The position numbers were made by a program, and so were the translations under genes. The notes under the pieces were generated by a model, which had not been told where the DNA came from, did no database searches, and worked only from the letters and a program-made list of their open reading frames with translations. 64,000 nt of DNA, from assembly GCF_008843165.1 (NCBI RefSeq), contig NZ_CP044427.1, positions 3,410,001-3,474,000 on the forward strand. The letters are read 5' to 3'. Each line of letters opens with the position of its first letter. Position 1 is the first letter of the stretch. The stretch is from Ornithinimicrobium pratense. GTDB lineage: Bacteria > Actinomycetota > Actinomycetes > Actinomycetales > Dermatophilaceae. Below are positions 36,688-44,873 of this stretch, one piece after another.

Positions 36688-38136
36688 ATGGAGGGGATGC
36701 GGGGTAGCGCAGGAGCCGAGGGAGGCAGTTTTCTCGACGGTGCTCCGCGGGCATCCCAGGTCCGCGTGTCTGACGAGGAGTGGGGTCGGGTCGGGGACGA
36801 GCTGCTGGCGGACGCACGCGCTGTCCGGCGCGCTGAGCGCGAGGAGGCCGCGTGGTGGTCCGCCGTCATGGACGACCTCGAGGAAGCCCTGCAGGAGGTC
36901 CTGGAAGAGGGCGCGCAGAGCCTCACTCCGGCGCAGGAGCTCGATGCTGGCCTGACCACCGCTCGCCGCGGGATTGAGCAGGCGTGGTTGACCGCCCAAC
37001 AGACCCCGCGACTGCTCGAGGACGACATCGGAGGCGGGCTCAGGCGGCTGGGGGCGCTGGCCCTGGCGACGGGGGCGGCGCTGTTCACGCTGGCGCTGGA
37101 GGCGCAGGGGCGCGGCCTGCCGGGCGAGACCGGTTTCAGGCTGGTCGACTGGATGGGGCAGCGGTGCCCCTGGCTCTCCCGCAGCGAGCTTGGCGACATC
37201 GACGCCGCCGCACGAGCCTCGACCAACCGGCTGAACGCCCCGTTGATCGACGCGGTCACGCAGGGGCGGACGCCGGTGCGCCGGGGGGCGATCGTGGCGC
37301 GGGCGCTGACCAAGCTGTCCTTGGTCCTGGATCCGGAGGGGTACGAGGCGTTCGTGAAGATTTTCGTCGACGCCGCCTGCAAGCCGACGATCAGCGATCA
37401 GGACCCGCGAGAGATCATCGAGACCGCCGTCCGGGCCCTGCTGGACGAGAACGAGAAGGACCGACGGGAGAAGGTCGCCCGCGAGGCCCGCTCCTTCACC
37501 AGCCGGCGACTCGGCAACGGACTCACCCGGTTCACCATCGACGCCCCCGAGGACGACGCCGGGGTGCTGAACGGCATCGTGACCTCCAAGCTCGCCGCGC
37601 CGGCCAGCGCGGGGGACGACCCAGACACCCGCACCGCCGCGCAGCGCCGCTACGACGCGTTCTGGTCGGTTCTGACACGCGGCACGACCTGCCCGACGGG
37701 CACGCCGACCATGCCGCGGGCGACGCTCGTGATCACGATCAGCCTGTCGGACCTGCTGGGCCAGACCCGGGGTGCCGGCCTGACCACCACCGGTGAGGTG
37801 CTCTCGCCGGGGCAGGTGCGGCGGCTGGCCTGCGAGGCCGAGCTGATCCCGGTGGTCCTGGGCACCGACAGCGAGATTCTCGACGTCGGTCGGGAGCACC
37901 GGCTGGCCACGCCGGCCCAGGTCAAGACGCTTCGGCTCCGCGACAAGGGCTGCACCTTCCCCGGTTGCACAGTGCCACCGGAGTGGTGCATCGCCCACCA
38001 CATCATCTGGTGGTCCCGCGGCGGTGCCACCGACATGGACACCCTGGCCCTCCTGTGCGAGCGGCACCACACCCACGTGCACCAGCACGACCTCGAGGCA
38101 GAGGTCATCGGCGGTCACGTCGTCTGGCACGTCTAG
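36688..38136 (+). CDS. DUF222/HNH endonuclease-domain protein (13E12 family)
   Basis: A 482-residue protein with a long helical DUF222 region and a C-terminal HNH nuclease: CTFPGCTVPPEWCIAHHIIWWSRGGATDMDTLALLCERHHTHVHQ. The Cys pairs and His residues for zinc and metal are intact. Such proteins occur in many copies in actinobacteria and are often associated with repeats or mobile DNA; their substrate is unknown. ATG 36688 is used; an upstream start would add 21 residues. Confidence 0.87.
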   Translation: MEGMRGSAGAEGGSFLDGAPRASQVRVSDEEWGRVGDELLADARAVRRAEREEAAWWSAVMDDLEEALQEVLEEGAQSLTPAQELDAGLTTARRGIEQAWLTAQQTPRLLEDDIGGGLRRLGALALATGAALFTLALEAQGRGLPGETGFRLVDWMGQRCPWLSRSELGDIDAAARASTNRLNAPLIDAVTQGRTPVRRGAIVARALTKLSLVLDPEGYEAFVKIFVDAACKPTISDQDPREIIETAVRALLDENEKDRREKVAREARSFTSRRLGNGLTRFTIDAPEDDAGVLNGIVTSKLAAPASAGDDPDTRTAAQRRYDAFWSVLTRGTTCPTGTPTMPRATLVITISLSDLLGQTRGAGLTTTGEVLSPGQVRRLACEAELIPVVLGTDSEILDVGREHRLATPAQVKTLRLRDKGCTFPGCTVPPEWCIAHHIIWWSRGGATDMDTLALLCERHHTHVHQHDLEAEVIGGHVVWHV

Positions 38137-38195
38137 CGACCACGCCCCGTGCCCGACCTCCCGGGGGCCGGGCGCTGAGGCATGCACCGCTGCTC

Positions 38196-38222
38196 ATCGG
38201 GCTGATCGGGCTGATCGGGCTG
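38196..38222 (+). repeat. three tandem 9-bp units
   Basis: ATCGGGCTG repeated three times exactly, in the gap after the HNH gene. Non-coding as far as I can tell. Confidence 0.85.
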
Positions 38223-38244
38223 GTCTGATCCGGCGCCCCCTGAT

Positions 38245-38260
38245 GTCCCCAAAGGGGGAC
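38245..38260. terminator. hairpin between convergent HNH and coiled-coil genes
   Basis: GTCCCC-AAAG-GGGGAC, 6-bp stem with 4-nt loop, midway between the two converging stops at 38136 and 38310. Confidence 0.5.
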
Positions 38261-38309
38261 CGCGACCCTGGACGGGCCCCCCGCGCAGGTGGCTCGCCGA
38301 GGCGAGAGG

Positions 38310-38858
38310 TCAGCCCTCGCTCGAGAGCTTGGCGACCATGACCTCCAGCCCCTTCCGGGCGGCCCGCTCGGCGGCCCGCACCCGCTCCTGCATCTCGCGG
38401 GTGGCCACCAGCGCGGCCGTCGCGTGCTCTACCGCGGCGTGACAGGCGTCGATCCCGTCGGTCCGCTCCCGGGTCAGCTGGGCCTGGTCGTCCTGGAAGC
38501 CCTGCACCTCCGCCGCAGCCAGCTCGGCGGCGCGGTCCAGCAGGAACCGGTAGGAGGCACGGACCTTCTTCGGGGTGGTCTTGCGCGCCAGGCCCTCGAC
38601 CTCCTCGCTGAGCGACTCCCGCATGAATGGCAGCGGGCTGGACGTGTAGCGCTCGTGGGCGGCGGCCTCCTTGGCCCGGGCCAGGCGGACCTGCGCCTCG
38701 GTCAACTCCCGTTCGGCCTCACGGACGGCCGCAGCAGCGGTGTCCAGGTGGGTGGCGAAACGCACCTCCAGGGCGTAGACCAGCTGCTCCTGCTCGCCGG
38801 AGGCCAGACCCTCCCCCGCCGGGCCCGCCGTCCGGCGGGCCCGGTCCTGCTCAGCCAT
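38310..38858 (-). CDS. hypothetical coiled-coil protein
   Basis: A 182-residue, almost entirely helical, Ala/Glu/Arg-rich protein with two long heptad-like stretches (about 28-70 and 100-175). No membrane segment, signal peptide or catalytic motif. GAGGTGAG precedes the ATG. I do not recognise it. It lies 77 bp downstream of the phosphofructokinase gene on the same strand. Confidence 0.65.
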   Translation of the reverse strand: MAEQDRARRTAGPAGEGLASGEQEQLVYALEVRFATHLDTAAAAVREAERELTEAQVRLARAKEAAAHERYTSSPLPFMRESLSEEVEGLARKTTPKKVRASYRFLLDRAAELAAAEVQGFQDDQAQLTRERTDGIDACHAAVEHATAALVATREMQERVRAAERAARKGLEVMVAKLSSEG

Positions 38859-38934
38859 GCCGGCTCACCTCATACCTCTGCCTCATCACCCCACTGTCTC
38901 AAACCGGGCTGGACGCCCGGTCGGGGCGGACCCG

Positions 38935-40083
38935 TCAGTAGAGGAACATCGGCTTGCCGCGCACGTGCCGGACCTTGGGGCGGTAGTTCCGGGCGTCGTA
39001 GAGCTCGCCGACGTCGACGCCCTTCACACCTTCACCGGTGACCGAGATCGGCACGCTGCTGTAACTGCCGTTGCGCAGGGCCACCATCCGGCCGGTAGAT
39101 CCGTCGAGGGCGAGGTCGGCCGCCATCACCGCATAGTTCGTGGCCACCATGAGGTCCAGGGAGTCCGGGCTGCCGGAGCGCATGAGGTAGCCGACCTGCT
39201 GGTAGACGATGTCCTCCCCGGTCCGCTCCTTGATGAGCTCACCCGTCACCTGACCGATGCCGCCGAGCTTGCGGTGACCGTAGGCGTCGGCCTCCCCGGA
39301 CAGCATCATGTCGCCCCCGGCCAGGGTGGCCCCCTCGGAGATGGCGACCATCGCGTAGTTGGACGGGTTCTTCGCCTTGTCCGCCAGCAGCAGCTCGCAG
39401 ACCCGGTCGATGTCGAAGGGCACCTCGGGGATCAGCGCCCGGTCCGCGCCGGAGAGGTAGGCCGTGATCAGCGAGGTCTCCCCGGAGTAGCGGCCGAACA
39501 GCTCCACCACGGCGATCCGCTCGTGCGAGCCGGTGGAGGTGCGCAGGTTGTGCATGAACTGCACCCCGCGGGTGATGGCTGTGGAGAAGCCGATGCAGTA
39601 GTCGGTGCCGTTGACGTCGTTGTCCATTGTCTTGGGAATGGCGATCGTGGGCACGCCCTCCTTGTGCATGCGTAAACCGTAGGAGAGGGTGTCATCACCA
39701 CCGATCGGGATCAGCACGTCGATGCCGGCGGCCTCGATGACCCGCAGCACGTGCGGGGTCAGATCATGAGGGCCCTCGCCGCTGACCTGGTCGGCCAGGA
39801 AGTCCGGCACGTCCCGCGGGCGGACCTTGGCCGGGTTGGTGCGTGAGCTGTGCAGGAAGGTGCCGCCGGTGCGGTCCACGGTGCGGACGACGGACGGGTC
39901 CAGCTCGAGCAGGTTGGCGGCCACGGACTCCGGGTCGTCGGGGTTGGTGCCGACCAGGCCGCCCCAGCCGCGTCGGATGCCGGTGACCTGGTGCCCCTCT
40001 TCGTGGACCCTGTTGACCACCGCCTTGATGCACGGGTTCAGCCCCGGGACGTCACCGCCTCCGGTCAGTATGCCGATGCGCAC
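38935..40083 (-). CDS. 6-phosphofructokinase, PPi-type active site
   Basis: A 382-residue phosphofructokinase converting fructose-6-phosphate to fructose-1,6-bisphosphate. The phosphoryl-donor site reads GGDDT (Asp131) and PKTMDND (Lys151), which correspond to Asp104/Lys124 in E. coli numbering; ATP enzymes have Gly/Gly, whereas this pair marks pyrophosphate-dependent enzymes. [13 protein letters not shown] and the [18 protein letters not shown] region [13 protein letters not shown] bind substrate. GTG 40083 is preceded by GAGGGAG. The longer open frame upstream is not family-like. Confidence 0.88.
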   Translation of the reverse strand: MRIGILTGGGDVPGLNPCIKAVVNRVHEEGHQVTGIRRGWGGLVGTNPDDPESVAANLLELDPSVVRTVDRTGGTFLHSSRTNPAKVRPRDVPDFLADQVSGEGPHDLTPHVLRVIEAAGIDVLIPIGGDDTLSYGLRMHKEGVPTIAIPKTMDNDVNGTDYCIGFSTAITRGVQFMHNLRTSTGSHERIAVVELFGRYSGETSLITAYLSGADRALIPEVPFDIDRVCELLLADKAKNPSNYAMVAISEGATLAGGDMMLSGEADAYGHRKLGGIGQVTGELIKERTGEDIVYQQVGYLMRSGSPDSLDLMVATNYAVMAADLALDGSTGRMVALRNGSYSSVPISVTGEGVKGVDVGELYDARNYRPKVRHVRGKPMFLY

Positions 40084-40309
40084 GTTCGCCGCTCCCTCGC
40101 CGTCGTGGACCCGGCCGGTCGGTGGGCCCTGGGTTGTGGTCAGGCTAGCCGAGCATGCGCTCGCCCGTCCTGAGGAGGCGAAGGTCTGATCCCTGCGCGG
40201 GCGCTTCACCCTCGCGGGGCAGCGATGACTCGTCCCATAGCGGCAGGTAGGTGCGGGCAGGCCACATACTCGGAGGTGACCCGTTGGATTGATCGAAAGG
40301 ACCGTGACC

Positions 40310-40768
40310 ATGACCCCCGAACCTGAGCTTGTCGAGGTCGAGCCGACGCCCACCGCGGTGATCCGCGGATCGGTGCCGGTGACGGAGATCACCAGCTTCT
40401 ACGACCGGTCCTTCACGGAGGTCGCCGCGGTCCTCGGGCGTCAGGGTGTCTCGCCGCGGGGCACCTTCGGCCGCTACCTGGCGCCCCCGGCCGACGTGAT
40501 CGAGCTCGAGGTCGGATTCGTCGTGGACCGGGCGGTCGAGGCGGACGGCGACGTCGTGGCCTCCACTCTGCCAGGGGGCCGGGTGGCGCGGTTGATCTTC
40601 CACGGGGCCTACGACGGGCTGGGCGAGGCGTGGGATGGGCTGATGACGTGGGTCGGTGACCAAGGACTGGCACCGGCCGGCCCGGTGTGGGAGGTCTACG
40701 TCACCGAGCCCACGCCGCAGACCGATCCCTCGACGTTGCGGACCGACCTGTTCTGCCCCGTGGCCTGA
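40310..40768 (+). CDS. GyrI-like effector-binding domain protein
   Basis: A 152-residue stand-alone GyrI/SOUL-type small-molecule-binding domain: [72 protein letters not shown] and [25 protein letters not shown] with the conserved Glu. Such domains bind or hydrolyse cytotoxic compounds. AAAGGA lies 8 nt before ATG 40310. It is followed after 75 bp by a UGT-type glycosyltransferase. Confidence 0.85.
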   Translation: MTPEPELVEVEPTPTAVIRGSVPVTEITSFYDRSFTEVAAVLGRQGVSPRGTFGRYLAPPADVIELEVGFVVDRAVEADGDVVASTLPGGRVARLIFHGAYDGLGEAWDGLMTWVGDQGLAPAGPVWEVYVTEPTPQTDPSTLRTDLFCPVA

Positions 40769-40843
40769 CGGACGGGCGGAGGCACGCAGCCCTGCCACTC
40801 CTTCGCGGGCGACGGCGGTGCTGGGTGCGGGCACATTGGGCAG

Positions 40844-42064
40844 ATGCGCATCGCGATGCTCGCGGCCGGCAGCCGCGGCGACTACCAGCCGGTGCTCGCC
40901 GTCGCCCGCGGACTGGCGGCGCGCGGTCACGAGGTGGGCGTCACCGCGACCAGCGACTTCGTCGGGCTGGTGCGCAAGGCCGGGGTGCGGCCAGAGGAGG
41001 TTGCGGTCGACGCGATGGGCTACTACCGCGACGACGCGCTACGGCAGGGCATGCCTGTTGGGCTTGCGGCCCAGCTGGAGCTGCTCCGCGAGGTGGCCCG
41101 GGCCCTGGCGCCCGCCGTGCGCGCGACGATGACCGACCTGCTGCCGCGCTATGACGCGCTGGTGACGACCGCGATGACCTCGGCCTGGGCCGGGATGGTC
41201 GGTGGGCCGCGCAAGCCACAGGTCCTGATGATGTTCGTGCCCGCGATCCCGTCGGCCTGGGGCGACTCCAGCCTGTTCTCGGTCCGGCCCGGGCGGTCGG
41301 TGCACAACCTGGCCGCCGGCGTCCGCGCTATGGGGCCGGCGATGCGCCTGGCCTCGGCCGATCCCGCTGCGACCTGGCGCGAGCGGCTGCGTGGTCTGCG
41401 CCAGCTCGCGACGTCACCGGTCTTCGTGGCCAACAGCGCCCAGATCGTGACTCCCCGGCGGGTGGGCGGACGGCTGGTCCGGGCCACCGGGTATCCCTTC
41501 CGCGACCTCCCGGAAGGCTCCGCCCTGCCCGCACCGGTTGCTGACTTCCTCGACGCCGGGGCTGCACCGGTCTACGTCGGGCTCGGGTCGCACACGGTGC
41601 CCACGGTGCGGGAGGCGATGCGGCATACCGTCGACGCCGCCCTGGGGCTGGGCCACCGTGCAGTGGTGCAGCGGGGGTCGGGACTCGAGGAGGAGGCTGG
41701 GTATGACGATCGGGTCCTGTTCGTGGGAGACGCCCCGCACGAGCTGCTCTTCGCGCGGACGGCGGCGGTGGTGCACCACGGTGGCGCCGGCACTACTGCG
41801 CAGGCCCTGCGCGCGTCCCGGCCGCAGGTCCTGATGCCGTTCACGATGGACCAGCCGTTCTTCGCCCGGCGGGTGCACGAGATCGGGGTCGGGTCGCGGC
41901 CGGTGCCGACCTCAGAGGCGACCCCGGACCGGCTGCGGGCAGCGCTGGAGACGGCGCTCGATCCGGCGGTGGCGGACCGGGCGGCTGAGGTCGGCTTTCT
42001 CGTCAGGCAGGAGGACGGAGTCGGTGGTGCGGTCGCGTTCATCGAGGGTGAGCTGCTGCGGTAG
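40844..42064 (+). CDS. UGT-type glycosyltransferase (GT1 family)
   Basis: A 406-residue GT-B enzyme, paralogous to the one at 14394: MRIAMLAAGSRGDYQPVLAVARGLAARGHEVGV at the N-terminus, VYVGLGSHTVPTVREAM in the linker and VVHHGGAGTTAQALRASRPQVLMPFTMDQPFFARRVHEIGVG in the donor site. Members often glycosylate sterols, macrolides or other lipophilic molecules, some as self-resistance. CACATT lies 7 nt before the ATG. Confidence 0.88.
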   Translation: MRIAMLAAGSRGDYQPVLAVARGLAARGHEVGVTATSDFVGLVRKAGVRPEEVAVDAMGYYRDDALRQGMPVGLAAQLELLREVARALAPAVRATMTDLLPRYDALVTTAMTSAWAGMVGGPRKPQVLMMFVPAIPSAWGDSSLFSVRPGRSVHNLAAGVRAMGPAMRLASADPAATWRERLRGLRQLATSPVFVANSAQIVTPRRVGGRLVRATGYPFRDLPEGSALPAPVADFLDAGAAPVYVGLGSHTVPTVREAMRHTVDAALGLGHRAVVQRGSGLEEEAGYDDRVLFVGDAPHELLFARTAAVVHHGGAGTTAQALRASRPQVLMPFTMDQPFFARRVHEIGVGSRPVPTSEATPDRLRAALETALDPAVADRAAEVGFLVRQEDGVGGAVAFIEGELLR

Positions 42065-42132
42065 AGCCTCAGCGCGGCCAGCGTGGCGGGGAGATCCGGC
42101 GGTATGCAGTGCTCCTGACCCTGCGACGGGGT

Positions 42133-43086
42133 TCAGCCGTCGGCGAGAGAGTCGGCGACCACCGTGGCCGCGGCCAGAGCGCCGGTGGCGACCGCCTGCG
42201 CGACCGAGGCCATCGGCATCGGCAGGGCAGGCACGTGGGCCATGTCCCCCGCCGCGTACACGCCGGCCCGGCTGGCGCGCCCGCGCTCATCTACCCGCAC
42301 GCAGCCAGAGGGGTTGAGCTCTAGCCCCAACTGCTCCGCAAACGGTGACGACTGGCGCAGCCCGGTCCCGACGAAGATGCCCGCGGCCTCGATCACCTGC
42401 CCCGAGCCCAGCGCGATCCGCACGCCCTCGCCATGCCGCCGCACCTGCGCCACCGGGTCCGTCAGCACGGGGACCGCGACGGGGACGGACAGATCCTCGC
42501 CGTTCGTCAGGACGACGACCTCGCTGGCGACGGGGGCGAGGAGACCGGGCAGGTGGCCCGCCGGGCCGGCCCCGAGGACCACCACCCGCCGGCCGGCGAA
42601 CTCGTGCCCGTGGCAGAAGGGACAGTGCGCGACGAGGTCGCCCCACAGCTCGGCCACGCCGGGGATGTCGGGCAGCTGGTCGCGCACGCCGGTCGCGAGC
42701 ACCAGCCGCCGCGCGGTGAGGCCCGACCCGCCCTCCAGGTCGATCCGGAAGCGGGTCGACTCCGGCTGCTGCGGGTCGCTGACGTCCTCAATCCCGCGCA
42801 CCCGCGCGGCTCGCACCTCGACGGTCGGGTAGGCCGTGAGCTCGGCGTGGGCCAGGCGTCGGAACTCCGCTGGAGGCGTCCCGTCGCGGGTGATGAGGTT
42901 GTGCATCGCGCTCGCCGGGGCGTTGCGGCCGTCGCCGGCGTCGAGCAGGACGACGTCGCGGTGAACGCGGCCGAGGGTGAGGGTCGCCTGGAGACCGGCC
43001 GGTCCGCCCCCGACCACGACGACGGACCGGACCGGGCGGTCCAGGGAGCTTCCGGGGCGGTCTGCAGAGTGCTGAGTCTGGTTCAT
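42133..43086 (-). CDS. thioredoxin-reductase-like NAD(P)/FAD oxidoreductase
   Basis: A 317-residue two-dinucleotide-domain flavoprotein: VVVVGGGPAGLQATLTLGR near 23, redox-active CPFCHG near 155 within the NADPH domain, VVVLGAGPAGHLPGL and GVYAAGDMA for FAD. Length and layout match low-Mr thioredoxin-reductase-like enzymes. It is transcribed divergently from a MerR-type regulator whose operator overlaps both starts, so it is probably induced by the signal that regulator senses. Confidence 0.9.
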   Translation of the reverse strand: MNQTQHSADRPGSSLDRPVRSVVVVGGGPAGLQATLTLGRVHRDVVLLDAGDGRNAPASAMHNLITRDGTPPAEFRRLAHAELTAYPTVEVRAARVRGIEDVSDPQQPESTRFRIDLEGGSGLTARRLVLATGVRDQLPDIPGVAELWGDLVAHCPFCHGHEFAGRRVVVLGAGPAGHLPGLLAPVASEVVVLTNGEDLSVPVAVPVLTDPVAQVRRHGEGVRIALGSGQVIEAAGIFVGTGLRQSSPFAEQLGLELNPSGCVRVDERGRASRAGVYAAGDMAHVPALPMPMASVAQAVATGALAAATVVADSLADG

Positions 43087-43095
43087 GCAGCCGAT

Positions 43096-43124
43096 GCTGT
43101 ACCTTCAGGTTGACATGAAGGCAA
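43096..43124. promoter_or_regulatory. MerR-type dyad and divergent promoter
   Basis: CCTTCA-N8-TGAAGG (43102-43107, 43116-43121) lies between a minus-strand -35 TTGCCT (43119-43124) and -10 TACAGC (43096-43101), a 17-nt spacer filled by the dyad as in MerR-family promoters. It also covers the ATG of the MerR gene at 43115, so binding would block its own expression. Confidence 0.65.
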
Positions 43125-43597
43125 GCCCAACGTCAGATACTTCGGCCCCAGGCGGCGCGACCTGGAGCATCGGTGAGCTGGCCGGCAGGCTCGGGCTGGC
43201 CACCCACGTGCTGCGCCACTGGGAGGACGTCGGCCTGCTCTCACCGCGGCGCGACGGCTCCGGCTATCGGCGCTACAGCCGGGAGGACCTGGTGCGAGTG
43301 CTCACCATCCGCAGCAGCCAGGCCGCTGGGATGAGCCTGGACCAGGTCCGTGCCCTGCTCGACGTCGACTCCGCCGCCCGCCACGAGGTGCTCCAGGCGC
43401 ATCTCGCCACGCTGGAGGAGCAGCGCCGGGAGCTGGAGCGCTCCCGGCTGATGACCGAGCACGCGCTGCGCTGCCAGGCCCATGACATCGCCCAGTGCCC
43501 ACGCTTCGCGTCCTATGTGCAGGACCTGGTCGACGGGGTGGTGAGCCCGGACGCCGCGGTGCCCGTGGTGCCCGTGGTGCCGCCACGGCGCCCGTAG
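43115..43597 (+). CDS. MerR-family transcriptional regulator
   Basis: A 160-residue regulator with the MerR winged helix WSIGELAGRLGLATHVLRHWEDVGLLSPRRDGSGYRRYSREDLVRVLTIRSSQAAGMSLDQVRALL, a dimerisation helix and a C-terminal segment with Cys (HALRCQAHDIAQCPRF) that could sense redox or metal. The tail has a VPVVPVVPP repeat. It is divergent from the thioredoxin-reductase-like gene. Confidence 0.88.
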   Translation: MKASPTSDTSAPGGATWSIGELAGRLGLATHVLRHWEDVGLLSPRRDGSGYRRYSREDLVRVLTIRSSQAAGMSLDQVRALLDVDSAARHEVLQAHLATLEEQRRELERSRLMTEHALRCQAHDIAQCPRFASYVQDLVDGVVSPDAAVPVVPVVPPRRP

Positions 43598-43657
43598 CCA
43601 GCCGCTAGGGTCGGGCGTGACCAGGCTGCATACCGTCCGGGGCACAGAGAGAACGGC

Positions 43658-44394
43658 ATGACCGACTACGACGACTTCGCCCGGGCCTACTCCAACGCGA
43701 ACGAGACCAACCTGCTCAACGCCTGGTACGAGCGACCGGCAATGCTCGAGCTGGGGGGGACGTGGACGGCCGCCGCGTCCTCGACGCCGGCTGCGGGTCT
43801 GGTCCCCTCGCCGCCGCCCTGCGCGAGCGGGGTGCCCTCGTGAGCGCCTTCGACCTGAGTCCCGGCATGGTCACCCTGGCCCGTGAACGCCTCGGGGACG
43901 ACGTGGACGTCCAGGTCGCCGACCTCGGTGAGCGCCTCCCCTACGACGATGACTCCTTCGACGTCATCGTCTGCTCCCTGGCGCTGCACTACCTGGAGGA
44001 CTGGGCTGCACCGCTGGCCGAGCTGCGGCGCGTCCTGCGGCCGGGCGGGCGGCTCATCATCTCGGTGCCGCACCCGTTCGTGTACCTGTTCAACTACCAG
44101 GACCGTGACTACTTCGCGCTGACGCAATACTCCGAGGAGTTCGAGTTCGGGGAGCAGAGCGCCGTGCTGACCTACTGGCACCGTCCGCTGCACGCGATGA
44201 CCGACGCTTTCACCCAGGCGGGCTTGCACATCCTGACGGTGAGCGAGCCACCGTGGTCGCCCGATACGCCAGCGGAGTTGCTGCCGCCCAAGGCCAGCGA
44301 GCGGTCCGCCTTCGTCTGCTTCCTCTTCTTCGCCCTGCAGGCGCCCCTGAGCCCAGGACGGGCGCGACCGGCTCTCAGCCCGACGTCGAGATAG
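43658..44394 (+). pseudogene. class I SAM methyltransferase, frameshifted at a G-tract
   Basis: The N-terminal part (MTDYDDFARAYSNANETNLLNAWYERPAMLELGG) is in one frame and the rest (DGRRVLDAGCGSGPLAAALRERG ... CSLALHYLEDWAAPLAELRRVLRPGGRLIISVPHPF) is in another. The switch falls at a run of seven G at 43753-43759; an eighth G would give a continuous 245-residue methyltransferase of a familiar type. This may be a real mutation, a slippage site or an assembly error. GAGAGAA precedes the start. Confidence 0.85.
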
Positions 44395-44455
44395 CCCTGC
44401 AGGCTGGTCGGCGCCGGCGCCGGATCTGCGGTCCGCGTTTCTGGAGCCCCTGCCG

Positions 44456-44809
44456 TCAGAAGTCGGGGCCGGAGACGCAGAACTCGTTGCCCTGCGGGTC
44501 GGCCAGGGTCACCCAGCGGAAGCTCTCGCCCCCGCGACGGGCCACCAGGCTGGCGCCGGCGGCCAGCAGTCGCTCGACCTCGGCATCGAGGTCTGGCGCG
44601 GTCAGGTCCAGATGTAGGCGGTTCTTGCCCGGCGTCACCTCATCCACCTTCTGGAAGGCCAGCCGCACCGGCAGCGTGCCCCCGATGAGCATCACGAACC
44701 CTCCGTCGTAGCTGTCGTGCACCTCCGCCCCCGTCTGCTCTGCCCACCAGCTCGCCAGGGCGCGCGCGTCGGTCGTGTCGGTCGTCACCATGCCCAATGT
44801 CAGTGCCAT
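44456..44809 (-). CDS. VOC-family (glyoxalase/bleomycin resistance-like) protein
   Basis: A 117-residue vicinal-oxygen-chelate protein: LGMVTTDTTDARALASWWAEQTGAEV, KNRLHLDLTAPDLDAEVERLLAAGASLV and VTLADPQGNEFCV with the usual His/Glu metal positions. Single-domain, so dimeric. TAGGTT is 6 nt before the ATG. Substrate unknown. Confidence 0.88.
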   Translation of the reverse strand: MALTLGMVTTDTTDARALASWWAEQTGAEVHDSYDGGFVMLIGGTLPVRLAFQKVDEVTPGKNRLHLDLTAPDLDAEVERLLAAGASLVARRGGESFRWVTLADPQGNEFCVSGPDF

Positions 44810-44873
44810 GGGGTCAACCTAGACCCGGTTGCGACCGGGCTGCAGCCGCTCTCCGGAAGCGGCGGTCGTGGGG

